DNA of 7,765 nucleotides from Sulfurospirillaceae bacterium (lineage in GTDB: Bacteria > Campylobacterota > Campylobacteria > Campylobacterales > Sulfurospirillaceae), in contig JAQWCT010000127.1 of NCBI GenBank assembly GCA_028705785.1, positions 1-7,765 on the forward strand, given 5' to 3'. The translations under genes were made by a program, and so were the position numbers. The notes beneath the pieces are model-generated. The model saw only the letters and a list, made by a program, of their open reading frames with translations. It searched no databases and was not told the DNA's origin. Below are positions 1-6,891 of the stretch, in pieces. The stretch's first letter is position 1; each line of letters opens with the position of its first letter.

Positions 1-2039
1 CGACCTTTTTTTTGAATGCTTGATGTCATTTCGCATGGCTCACCAACCAAGTCAAAATCAGCCAATATAATGTCATTTAAAGCGTCAAATGTACTATATT
101 TTTCGCCATTTTTCTTAAAACCACCGAGCCATTTTTTTCGAGGTGTTTTATCCTCATCCCAATCATAAGCACTTGCAATGACCAATAAACCATTTTGCAC
201 AATACGCTCTTTGATATTTTCTAAAAAGAGTTTAGGGTCGTACAAAGTATCTAACACATCATTAGCCAGAACCAAATCGTAACCATCAAAATAGGGCTTT
301 AGATTGTGTGGGTCACCTTGCCAAAATTCTACTTTTTTTGGCTCATCTGTGATGCCAAAATCAGCCAAATTCTTTTCAACAAAAAGCGCCAATTCGCCCT
401 CATCTTTGAGCGCATATTTAAGCTTTCCACTCTCTTTAAATGAAGTCGCAAGTCGTACAATACGGGCAGTAAACTCTATGCCATGGACTTTTTCAAAGGC
501 TTTTGCTAGCCCATAAGTTGTTCTTCCCGCTCCAAAGCCTATCTCAAGGGCTTTACTTTTTTGACTATCCAGCCCTAAACAAAACTGCGCTATTGCTTCA
601 TGGTAGTGACTCTCACCAAAATGTGCATCGCATACTTGGGAGAGCTCAAAATCCATCTCATAAAAAACGGATTGTGTTTCTATTTTTTGGGTTGATTCAA
701 CATAGCGAAATCCTGCATGTTGGTAAAAATGTCTCCTAAAAGCGTAACGAGAATCTTTAATGATTTCATTGCCTGTGCTGATCCATGAACCACCTTTGAT
801 AAGGTTATGTCTATCATCAAAAGTTGGCACAGAAAAATCGTCATACAAAGGATGCACACTAAATCCATCAAAGCCATTCATAGGTGTTTCACTCCATTGC
901 CAAACATTGCCGATGATGTCGTAAAATTCGCCAAACTTAAAGGTGTCAACTGGCACGCTGGAAGCAAAATATTCTAAATTGACATTTGCAGGTGCTTTGT
1001 CCCAAAATGGCTCATCAACCTTTACATGGTTGTTTCGAAGCACATACCACTCTTCTTCGCTCGGTAAGCGAATGCTTTTATGCTCACGGATACTTTTCCA
1101 ATTACAAAAAGCCTTAGCTTCAAGGTAATTAACCTCAACAGGCCAACTAAGAGGCATTGCTATCTCATCAGTCATGGTGCGCAAAACATAGCCATCCGAT
1201 GTTTGTCTCCAAAATAGAGGCATTTTGGCATCTTTAAAACTTTTCCACTTCCAGCCCTCTTCGCTCCAAAATATTTCTTGTGCGTATCCATTGTCTTTGA
1301 CAAACTCCAAAAACTCAGCGTTTGAGACGAGATATTTAGAAGCTTTAAAGTCTTTGACTTCTTTTACATGGTTGCCATATTCATTGTCCCAACCATACAG
1401 CGCGTCATCTCTTTTTTTGCCCAAAGTGACCGTTTCACCCTTTACATGTAAGAGTTCATTGCGAACCACAGGCGTATCGATAGGGCATATTTTCCAAAAA
1501 TTCTGACTCACTACGCGCTCAAGCGGGAGTTGTCTTATCAGCACAGAAGAGGTTTCAAGATGGATGCGTTCATGCTCAATCCCCATCATAATCGCCCAAA
1601 ATGGTGACTCCCAACCAATAGGCAAACTAAGCGGCAGTGTATCGATAAGAAATAAGATTTTTTCCTTGACAGCGTCACGATAGGCTCTAATTTCACTGAT
1701 TTTTGGCCATTTATAATGAGACTGATTGAGGTCATCCCAACTCATCTCATCAACGCCAATAGCAAAAATGGACTCAAAAGTAGGATTGATGCGTTTGTCG
1801 ATTAGCTTTGCCAAAACCAGTTTATTGATGAAAAAAGTAGCCGTGTGCCCAAAATAAAAGACCAATGGATGACGCAGAACATCGGCGGTGAGATAGTAAC
1901 TTTCATCGTCTTTAAGCGTTTCAAAAAGCTTTTCATAAACCGTATAGCTTTGAAGAAAATACTCTCTTATTTCTGCCCTTTTTTGCTGGACACTACCTTC
2001 GTTTAAAATAATATTTCTAGTGGGAATAAGACTCTCCAT
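1..2039 (-). CDS. ovoA: 5-histidylcysteine sulfoxide synthase / methyltransferase OvoA (C-terminus cut by window edge)
   Basis: OvoA is a mononuclear non-heme iron enzyme that uses O2 to join cysteine to the C5 position of histidine, the first step to ovothiol A; the fused methyltransferase later N-methylates the imidazole. I translated this frame from ATG at 2039 to base 1: 679 codons, no stop or frameshift. Domains in order: a DinB_2-like iron-binding domain (about residues 28-175), with His65 (in FGHTATFF) and the HERIH motif giving His156 and His160 as probable iron ligands; an FGE-sulfatase-like domain (about 200-448) with WPVEVNY (299), RLPSEEEW (324), GNVWQW (377), GGSW (416) and GFRYV (443); and a class I SAM methyltransferase with LEIGFGAG (498-505) and a conserved OvoA-like stretch ending TPRKKWLGG (to about 640). 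Family members are about 700 residues, so only some 20-30 residues are missing. It follows kdsA by 5 nt, with a GAGG ribosome site in the end of kdsA. No ovoB-type PLP lyase is visible. The name is secure; activity is inferred. Confidence 0.93.
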   Translation of the reverse strand, partial: MESLIPTRNIILNEGSVQQKRAEIREYFLQSYTVYEKLFETLKDDESYYLTADVLRHPLVFYFGHTATFFINKLVLAKLIDKRINPTFESIFAIGVDEMSWDDLNQSHYKWPKISEIRAYRDAVKEKILFLIDTLPLSLPIGWESPFWAIMMGIEHERIHLETSSVLIRQLPLERVVSQNFWKICPIDTPVVRNELLHVKGETVTLGKKRDDALYGWDNEYGNHVKEVKDFKASKYLVSNAEFLEFVKDNGYAQEIFWSEEGWKWKSFKDAKMPLFWRQTSDGYVLRTMTDEIAMPLSWPVEVNYLEAKAFCNWKSIREHKSIRLPSEEEWYVLRNNHVKVDEPFWDKAPANVNLEYFASSVPVDTFKFGEFYDIIGNVWQWSETPMNGFDGFSVHPLYDDFSVPTFDDRHNLIKGGSWISTGNEIIKDSRYAFRRHFYQHAGFRYVESTQKIETQSVFYEMDFELSQVCDAHFGESHYHEAIAQFCLGLDSQKSKALEIGFGAGRTTYGLAKAFEKVHGIEFTARIVRLATSFKESGKLKYALKDEGELALFVEKNLADFGITDEPKKVEFWQGDPHNLKPYFDGYDLVLANDVLDTLYDPKLFLENIKERIVQNGLLVIASAYDWDEDKTPRKKWLGGFKKNGEKYSTFDALNDIILADFDLVGEPCEMTSSIQKKG

Positions 2040-2044
2040 GCGTT

Positions 2045-2842
2045 CTACCTCAGGCTATCTTGTATCTTTTTAATATCAATAATGGCTTTATCCAAGTCTT
2101 CAAGATCAAGCATATTTGGTCCATCACACAACGCCTCACATGGATTAATATGCGTTTCAAAAAAGAAACCATCCACGCCCACAGCCGCAGCTGAACGCGA
2201 AAGCGGTCTAACAAACTCTCGTTTCCCACCACTTTTTCCACCCTCAGTTCCTGGCATCTGTACTGAATGGGTCGCATCAAAAATGACAGGAGCAAACTCA
2301 CGCATAATGCCAAAAGACCTCGCATCAACCACCAAATTGCCATATCCAAAAGTACTTCCTCGCTCAGTTAGCCAAACACCTGTTTTTTTAGCAACTTCAT
2401 AACCTTCTTCTTTAATGCCTCTAGTCTCCAAAATCTTCTTTACCGAGTAGCGCATATCGGCAGGATTTAGAAACTGCCCTTTTTTTACATTCACTACGCA
2501 TTTAGTTTGTGCAGCAGCGACTAATAAGTCAGTTTGACGGCATATAAATGCAGGTATTTGTAATACATCAACCACTTCACCCACAGGCTTTGCTTGCGTG
2601 TAATCGTGAATATCTGTTAAAAGTTTAAATCCAAATTCAGCTCTAACCTCATCTAAAAGTTTTAAACCCTTTTCCAATCCTGGACCTCTAAAACTATCGA
2701 TGCTCGTGCGGTTTGCTTTATCAAAACTCGATTTAAAATAAAAATCTATCGTTTTATCTTCATGGTATTTGACCAATTTTTCTGCCACGGCGAAAAGATT
2801 GTCTCTACTTTCGATGACACATGGTCCTGCTATTAAAATCAT
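2045..2842 (-). CDS. kdsA: 3-deoxy-8-phosphooctulonate (KDO-8-P) synthase, metal-dependent type
   Basis: KdsA condenses phosphoenolpyruvate with arabinose 5-phosphate to give KDO-8-phosphate, the cytosolic step that supplies KDO for the LPS inner core. The 265-residue product is the normal length. Visible family motifs are AGPCVIES (5-12), FKSSFDKANRTS (36-47), LLTDIH (74-79), QIPAFICRQTDL (95-106), NVKKGQFL (118-125), LTERGSTFGYGNLVVD (158-173), DATHSVQMPG (189-198) and FFFETH (226-231). Cys8, His192, Glu229 and Asp240 align by eye with the metal ligands of the Aquifex aeolicus enzyme (Cys11, His185, Glu222, Asp233); the metal-independent E. coli enzyme has Asn at the Cys position. The start ATG overlaps the stop of the upstream permease gene as ATGA and has a strong ribosome site, so the two are probably co-translated. 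In C. jejuni kdsA also follows a membrane-protein gene, as here. No anomaly was seen. Confidence 0.97.
   Translation of the reverse strand: MILIAGPCVIESRDNLFAVAEKLVKYHEDKTIDFYFKSSFDKANRTSIDSFRGPGLEKGLKLLDEVRAEFGFKLLTDIHDYTQAKPVGEVVDVLQIPAFICRQTDLLVAAAQTKCVVNVKKGQFLNPADMRYSVKKILETRGIKEEGYEVAKKTGVWLTERGSTFGYGNLVVDARSFGIMREFAPVIFDATHSVQMPGTEGGKSGGKREFVRPLSRSAAAVGVDGFFFETHINPCEALCDGPNMLDLEDLDKAIIDIKKIQDSLR
2047..2051 (-). promoter_or_regulatory. ovoA ribosome binding site inside the kdsA stop region
   Basis: Reading the minus strand, GAGGT lies 7-8 nt before the ovoA ATG (2039), and its last base is the first base of the kdsA TAG stop (2047-2045). This supports the chosen ovoA start and suggests that ovoA is translated by ribosomes finishing kdsA. 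It is a sequence match only. Confidence 0.6.
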
Positions 2843-3732
2843 ACTTTCTCCCTTGCTACAATTATTCCACTGATAACGACGGCGAGTATACCCAATACTC
2901 CTAAAAAATCAGGTAAAGGATCACCCAAAATCACCCCAATAATCAGTGCAAAAAAGATAATCGAATACCCGGCAGCGCCTACAATCCCAGCGCGTTCAGC
3001 ACCAAAAGATTTTGTCATATACACCTGCCCAATAGCCCCAGATATCCCCATCAAAGCGATATAAAGCCATGCGATTCCCTGAGGCATTACAAACTTGCCC
3101 ATCATAAAATCAAACATTTCTACATGATAAAATTCACCTATAATCATCAAAATAACAGGAACAACGGTTCCCAAAGAGACAAACGCTAAAACAATCGTCC
3201 TAGTATCGTAAAACTTTTTGAGCTCTCTTACACTCGTATACGCCAAAGCGGCTCCTAGCCCACTTAAAAGTCCAAAAATATCCGTTTTGGAAAGCGTCAA
3301 ACCACCTGGTTTCATAATCAACACAATCCCTAAAAAACCTATCGCAACAGCAAACCAACCTTTGACGCCTATCTTCTCATTTAAAAATAAAAACGCCAAT
3401 ATAACCGTAAATATAGGTGCTGTACGGGAAAAAGTCATCGCATCGGCGAGGGGAATATGAGCGATATTGTAGAAAAAAGCCAACATGGCGCTAAAACCTA
3501 TGAAAGCGCGAAAGAGTAAAAGCCAAGGTTTGCCACCGATTTGGCGAATGGGTCTTTTAAAAATCGTAGAAGCCACCAATAACACCCCAATACCATTGCG
3601 AAAAAAGACTACTTCAATAGAATCCATATGGGCACTTAAAACTTTTGCCAAAGCCCCATCAATCGCAAAACTAAACGAAGAGATAAGCATAAACAAAACG
3701 CCTATGTTAATGCTCCCTATAAACTTTTTCAC
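2839..3732 (-). CDS. DMT superfamily permease, EamA family, substrate unknown
   Basis: This is an inner-membrane protein of the drug/metabolite transporter superfamily, whose members move small metabolites; the substrate cannot be read from the sequence. From the GTG start it is 297 residues, the usual EamA length. About ten hydrophobic segments fall into two repeats (about 10-141 and 152-293). Repeat 1 carries FFRNGIGVLLV (43-53), AMTFSRTAPIFTVILAFLFLNEK near 98-120 and a GFLGIVLIMKPGG end (132-144); repeat 2 has an equivalent GVLGILAVVISGIIV end. I prefer GTG at 3732, because GGAGAG lies just upstream at 3741-3736 and MKKF then leads into the first helix; an in-frame TTG at 3750 has no ribosome site. 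It is the first gene of the run to kdsA and ovoA, and corresponds by position to Cj0385c of C. jejuni. Its place beside kdsA is conserved there, but no LPS role is shown. Confidence 0.88.
   Translation of the reverse strand: MKKFIGSINIGVLFMLISSFSFAIDGALAKVLSAHMDSIEVVFFRNGIGVLLVASTIFKRPIRQIGGKPWLLLFRAFIGFSAMLAFFYNIAHIPLADAMTFSRTAPIFTVILAFLFLNEKIGVKGWFAVAIGFLGIVLIMKPGGLTLSKTDIFGLLSGLGAALAYTSVRELKKFYDTRTIVLAFVSLGTVVPVILMIIGEFYHVEMFDFMMGKFVMPQGIAWLYIALMGISGAIGQVYMTKSFGAERAGIVGAAGYSIIFFALIIGVILGDPLPDFLGVLGILAVVISGIIVAREKV
2848..2854 (-). promoter_or_regulatory. kdsA ribosome binding site within the end of the permease gene
   Basis: AAGGGAG on the minus strand lies 5 nt before the kdsA ATG at 2842 and inside the last codons of the EamA permease gene. 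It fixes the kdsA start at 2842 and fits coupled translation through the 4-nt ATGA overlap. Confidence 0.7.
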
Positions 3733-3735
3733 GCA

Positions 3736-3741
3736 CTCTCC
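3736..3741 (-). promoter_or_regulatory. Ribosome binding site that decides the permease start
   Basis: GGAGAG on the minus strand lies 3-5 nt before GTG at 3732. It lies inside the frame if translation began at TTG 3750, so it argues for the GTG as the true start. The spacing is slightly short. Confidence 0.5.
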
Positions 3742-3750
3742 AATCCACAA

Positions 3751-3756
3751 ATAGTA
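3751..3756 (-). promoter_or_regulatory. Candidate -10 box for the permease-kdsA-ovoA operon
   Basis: TACTAT on the minus strand, preceded by TTGCA, resembles a sigma-70 -10 box. It would start transcription near 3745, giving a leader of about a dozen bases that just includes the GGAG ribosome site. No good -35 hexamer is seen, which is usual for Campylobacterota promoters. This is a guess from pattern alone. Confidence 0.3.
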
Positions 3757-3797
3757 TGCAATCTTAATCCAATCTGTGTTAAAATCCGTTGATTTTT

Positions 3798-3803
3798 TAT
3801 AAG
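3798..3803 (+). promoter_or_regulatory. Candidate -10 box for the mscS-family gene
   Basis: TATAAG preceded by a run of six T's lies 26 nt before the ATG at 3830. T-rich DNA ahead of a TATAAT-like box is typical of Campylobacterota sigma-70 promoters. No convincing -35 is present. An alternative TAAAAT lies near 3780-3785. It shares the 97-bp divergent gap (3733-3829) with the permease promoter, so the two could influence each other; no operator-like inverted repeat was noticed. Confidence 0.35.
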
Positions 3804-3829
3804 TACCAAAACATACTTAGGAGTGTTCT

Positions 3830-4900
3830 ATGGATTTTACTTTTTTTCTCAATTATAAGATTTTGGGATTTCCATTGGTCGACCTTCTTATCGGAATAAC
3901 AATATTTTTATCTGCTTTTTTTCTGCGCAATGTTATTGCATCGATTATTTTAAAACCTTTTCGCATTATCGCACGCAAAAGAGGCAATGAAACGGATGAT
4001 ACACTCATCAATGTTATTGAGGCACCTTTAAAATTATCCATCGTGATTATCGGTGTCTATTTGTCAACACAATGGCTTCCGTTTAAAGCATTTGACAACT
4101 TTATTATGCTCGTTTGTAAGTCATTTTCTACCCTGATATTTTTTTGGATTCTTATTCGTCTGGTGGACAAATTTTCAACGATTTTTAACTTTTTTTCTTC
4201 TAAATTAGGAAAAGACCTTAATGATGGTGTTCAAAACTTTATGGTTAAAACCCTTCGCATTTTACTCATCATTTTAGGAGCCATGGCAATTTTACAAGAG
4301 TGGGGAATCAATGTCAGTGCTTTTGTTGCCTCACTAGGGCTTGGCGGTTTGGCATTTGCCTTAGCCGCTAAAGATACTGCTGCGAATCTTTTTGGTTCAT
4401 TAGTCATTTTTAGTGATAGCCCTTTTCAAGTAGGCGATTGGGTAGAAACTGCTTCAGCGGAGGGCACTATCGAGGAAGTGGGTATTCGCTCTACCAAAAT
4501 CCGAACTTTTGCCCAAGCACTCGTGAGTGTTCCCAATTCCATTATGGCAGACACCACTATCACTAACTGGTCACGCATGGGAAAACGCCGTGTGAGAACA
4601 CGCATTGGTTTGACTTATGGAACTTCTGTGGAACAAATGCAAGCTATTATTGAAGAAATTACACAGATGCTTAAAAATCACCTTGATATTCATCAAGAAG
4701 TCATTTTGGTAAGTTTTGATGAGTTTGAAAACAGTGCTCTAAGCATCTTACTCAACTTTTTTACCAATACCGTTGAGACGGCAGAATATTTACATGTAAG
4801 GCAAGATGTCAATTTTAAAATCATGCAAATTGTGGCCAAACACGATGCCGCTTTTGCTTTCCCATCACAGACCCTTTATGTAGAGAGTTTACCTAAATAA
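3830..4900 (+). CDS. MscS-family small-conductance mechanosensitive ion channel
   Basis: MscS-type channels open under membrane tension to release solutes during hypo-osmotic shock; they work as heptamers in the inner membrane. The 356-residue product has hydrophobic segments at about 14-36, 66-84, 92-112 and 139-157, followed by the family's pore-lining helix, here about 161-192, rich in Gly and Ala (SLGLGGLAFALAAKD at 168-182). Then comes the beta domain with FSDSPFQVGDWVE (194-206), GTIEEVGIRSTKIRT (212-226) and VSVPNS (232-237), and a mixed alpha/beta C-terminal domain to the end. Its size is larger than E. coli MscS (286) and fits the YnaI/YbdG-like group with extra N-terminal helices; which subgroup is uncertain. 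AGGAG at 3819-3823 is 6 nt before the ATG. It starts divergently from the permease and ends 45 nt before der on the same strand, with no terminator between. It is an extra gene compared with the remembered C. jejuni order. Confidence 0.92.
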   Translation: MDFTFFLNYKILGFPLVDLLIGITIFLSAFFLRNVIASIILKPFRIIARKRGNETDDTLINVIEAPLKLSIVIIGVYLSTQWLPFKAFDNFIMLVCKSFSTLIFFWILIRLVDKFSTIFNFFSSKLGKDLNDGVQNFMVKTLRILLIILGAMAILQEWGINVSAFVASLGLGGLAFALAAKDTAANLFGSLVIFSDSPFQVGDWVETASAEGTIEEVGIRSTKIRTFAQALVSVPNSIMADTTITNWSRMGKRRVRTRIGLTYGTSVEQMQAIIEEITQMLKNHLDIHQEVILVSFDEFENSALSILLNFFTNTVETAEYLHVRQDVNFKIMQIVAKHDAAFAFPSQTLYVESLPK

Positions 4901-4914
4901 CAGCAAAAAAAAGA

Positions 4915-4920
4915 TATAAT
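4915..4920 (+). promoter_or_regulatory. Probable -10 box (TATAAT) for the der-aroK-trpS operon
   Basis: A perfect TATAAT follows an A-rich tract just after the mscS-family stop, 25 nt before the der ATG. Expected transcription start is near 4927, giving a leader of about 19 nt that contains AAAGG (4936-4940), 5 nt from the ATG. A TTTACC at 4888-4893 is a poor and badly spaced -35. There is no hairpin before it, so read-through from the mscS-family gene is also possible. Confidence 0.5.
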
Positions 4921-4945
4921 CAAGCCAATTTATGTAAAGGTATCT

Positions 4946-6370
4946 ATGAAAAAAATAGCCATTATAGGGCTTCCCAATGTAGGCAAAAGCTCTCTTTTTA
5001 ACCGTATAGCCAAACAACGCATCGCCATTACCTCTGATTTTAGTGGTACCACGCGCGATATTAAATCTCATCTCGTGCATATCACCGATAAACCTTGTCT
5101 TATCTTAGACACAGGCGGACTTGATAGTTCTAATGAACTTTTTGAAAATGTACGAACTATGTCGATGGATGCTTCTAAAAAAGCAGATATTATCCTCATG
5201 GTCGTCGATGGAAAAATGCTCCCCAGTGATGAAGAAAAAAAGATTTTCTACACCCTTCAAGCACGCAAAAAACCTATCGCTTTGATCATTAACAAAATCG
5301 ACAATGACAAAGAGATGGAAAATGCTTGGGAATTTGATGAATTTGGAGCAGACTTTGTCTTTCCTATCTCTGTTTCACATAACCGTGGCGTTTCTGCCCT
5401 ATTAGGCTGGATAGGTGAATTACTGCCTTTTCCAGAGGGCTATAAAGCGCCTGAAGAATCAAATGAAGACGGCACAGAAGAAGCCTTTGACGATGCAGAC
5501 GAAGATTTTGAAGACGAAATCGAACCTGAAGTTGAAGTTGAAAAACCTGAAACCAATCAAATCAATATCGCTATCATCGGCCGTGTCAATGTAGGCAAAA
5601 GTTCGCTTCTTAATGCTCTCGTGGGAAAACAACGCTCTGTTGTCAGTAGCATCGAGGGAACAACCATCGACCCTGTGGATGAGAGTATCGACTATGAGGG
5701 TAAAGTACTTAACTTTGTCGACACCGCAGGACTTCGTCGTCGTGGCAAGATAGAGGGTATCGAAAAATTTGCTTTGATGCGTACCAAAGAGATGTTAGAA
5801 CGAGGCAATATCGTTCTTCTCGTCCTTGATGCCAGTGAAACCTTTAAAGAATTAGATGAACGCATCGCTTCGTTGGCAGATGAAAACCATCTTGCGTGCA
5901 TCATCGTTTTAAACAAATGGGACAAAGCACTCGAAGACTACGACACCACTGTTGCAGAACTCAGATACCGCTTCAAGTTTCTCTCTTACGCACCCGTCAT
6001 CACCGTTTCAGCACTGACCAAACAAAGAGTCTCTAAAATCAAAGATATGATTCTTGATGTGTACACAAACTACACACAAAGAATTCCGACTTCAAGACTC
6101 AATGAAATCATTAAAGATGCAACGATTAAACATCAAATCCCTAGTGAAAAATCAAAAATTATCAAAATCTATTTTGCTACACAGTACGGCACCAAACCTC
6201 CACGCATCGCCCTTGTCATGAACAAACCAAGATCACTTCACTTTAGTTATAAACGCTACTTGGTCAACAAACTTCGCGATAACTTCAATCTCGAAGGTAG
6301 CCCAGTTCTCCTTTACCCACGAGGACGAGGAGAAAAAGACAACGAAGAGCCAACCAATGCCGATGCATAA
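4946..6370 (+). CDS. der: Ribosome biogenesis GTPase Der (EngA)
   Basis: Der is an essential tandem GTPase that binds the 50S subunit and helps its late assembly. The 474-residue product shows the full architecture. G domain 1: GLPNVGKSS (8-16), SGTTRD (33-38), DTGG (55-58), NKID (116-119). G domain 2: GRVNVGKSS (212-220), EGTTID (237-242), DTAGLRRRGKIEG (259-271), NKWD (323-326). The KH-like C-terminal domain (about 375-460) includes TSRLNEII, YGTKPPRIALVMNKP and SYKRYLVNKLRDNF, and ends with the usual basic PRGRG. The linker between the G domains (170-202) is very acidic: 19 of 33 residues are Asp or Glu, with one Lys. The start has AAAGG 5 nt upstream. The gene overlaps aroK by 14 nt and leads the der-aroK-trpS run, an order also found in C. 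jejuni. All nucleotide-binding motifs are intact, so it should be functional. Confidence 0.97.
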   Translation: MKKIAIIGLPNVGKSSLFNRIAKQRIAITSDFSGTTRDIKSHLVHITDKPCLILDTGGLDSSNELFENVRTMSMDASKKADIILMVVDGKMLPSDEEKKIFYTLQARKKPIALIINKIDNDKEMENAWEFDEFGADFVFPISVSHNRGVSALLGWIGELLPFPEGYKAPEESNEDGTEEAFDDADEDFEDEIEPEVEVEKPETNQINIAIIGRVNVGKSSLLNALVGKQRSVVSSIEGTTIDPVDESIDYEGKVLNFVDTAGLRRRGKIEGIEKFALMRTKEMLERGNIVLLVLDASETFKELDERIASLADENHLACIIVLNKWDKALEDYDTTVAELRYRFKFLSYAPVITVSALTKQRVSKIKDMILDVYTNYTQRIPTSRLNEIIKDATIKHQIPSEKSKIIKIYFATQYGTKPPRIALVMNKPRSLHFSYKRYLVNKLRDNFNLEGSPVLLYPRGRGEKDNEEPTNADA

Positions 6371-6881
6371 AAACAAAAATATCGTTCTCGTTGGCTTTAT
6401 GGGTGTCGGTAAAGGCACCATCGCAAGAGCGCTTATCAAAAAAAATAAAAAGATAGGTCTTGATACCGATGACCTGATAGAAAGTATGGAAAATCGTAAA
6501 ATCAAAGCAATTTTTGAAGAAGATGGTGAAAATTACTTCCGCAAACTTGAACAAAAAATGGCAAAGTGGCTTGAAAAAAGTGTCAAAAACTGTGTCATTT
6601 CCACAGGTGGTGGATTTTATAAAGTGACAAATCTCTCAAAAATTGGCACCGTTGTCTACTTGAAATCTAGTTTTGAAGGTATTTTAAAACGACTCAAAGA
6701 GCATGAAAATGCCGAAGTTAAACTGGCAAAAAGACCTCTTTTGAGTGACCTTGAAAAAGCGAAAAAGCTTTTTGATGAACGCGAAAAAGCCTACGAGTCA
6801 AAAGCCGATATTATCATCGATGTGGAAGATAAAAAAATCAAAGTTATCATTAACGAACTAACCAAAATACTTAAAAATTAG
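6357..6881 (+). CDS. aroK: Shikimate kinase
   Basis: AroK phosphorylates shikimate at the 3-hydroxyl with ATP, the fifth step of the shikimate pathway to chorismate and aromatic amino acids, in the cytosol. The 174-residue product has the P-loop GFMGVGKGT (13-21), the shikimate-binding LDTDD (35-39), ENYFR (58-62), STGGG (82-86), the lid KRPLL (125-129) and EREKAY (141-146) near the end. Length is normal. The P-loop reads GKGT, as in adenylate kinases, where most shikimate kinases have GK[ST]T or similar. Two starts are possible, ATG 6357 and ATG 6363; I chose 6357 because GAAGAG (6344-6349) lies 7 nt upstream. Either way it overlaps the end of der (stop at 6368-6370), so translation is probably coupled. 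It ends 10 nt before trpS. Substrate-binding arginines (62, 126, 142) appear in place, so activity is expected. Confidence 0.95.
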   Translation: MPMHKNKNIVLVGFMGVGKGTIARALIKKNKKIGLDTDDLIESMENRKIKAIFEEDGENYFRKLEQKMAKWLEKSVKNCVISTGGGFYKVTNLSKIGTVVYLKSSFEGILKRLKEHENAEVKLAKRPLLSDLEKAKKLFDEREKAYESKADIIIDVEDKKIKVIINELTKILKN

Positions 6882-6891
6882 GATTGATTGT

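Noticed and set aside
1021..1373. Repeated NHVK-coding segments (CATGTAAA) in ovoA
   Set aside because: Only about ten bases are shared between the copies and the surrounding protein is unrelated; not a real repeat.
1442..1451. Palindrome TTACATGTAA, repeated at 4790-4799, with a near copy at 7574-7583
   Set aside because: All copies lie within coding frames of conserved proteins and have no shared position relative to promoters; chance in AT-rich DNA is sufficient.
304..1506. Several plus-strand open frames of 61-93 codons across 304-1506, and a minus-strand one at 680-877
   Set aside because: They lie in other frames of ovoA, whose frame is continuous and fully matches its family; the proteins have no recognisable features.
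1..2039. Possible pseudogene or frameshift in ovoA, since no single long open frame starts and ends inside the window
   Set aside because: Translation from 2039 to base 1 is open throughout; the frame lacks a stop only because it runs off the edge.
2050..2402. Overlapping 99- and 106-codon frames on both strands inside kdsA
   Set aside because: They are shadows of kdsA, which is full length with every motif in place.
3748..3750. TTG as an upstream start for the permease
   Set aside because: It has no ribosome site in front, and it adds WIGEC before the typical MKK start; GTG 3732 with GGAGAG is better.
4901..4914. Possible terminator after the mscS-family gene (A-run following the stop)
   Set aside because: There is no GC-rich hairpin and the run is A rather than T on the coding strand; it looks like promoter DNA for der.
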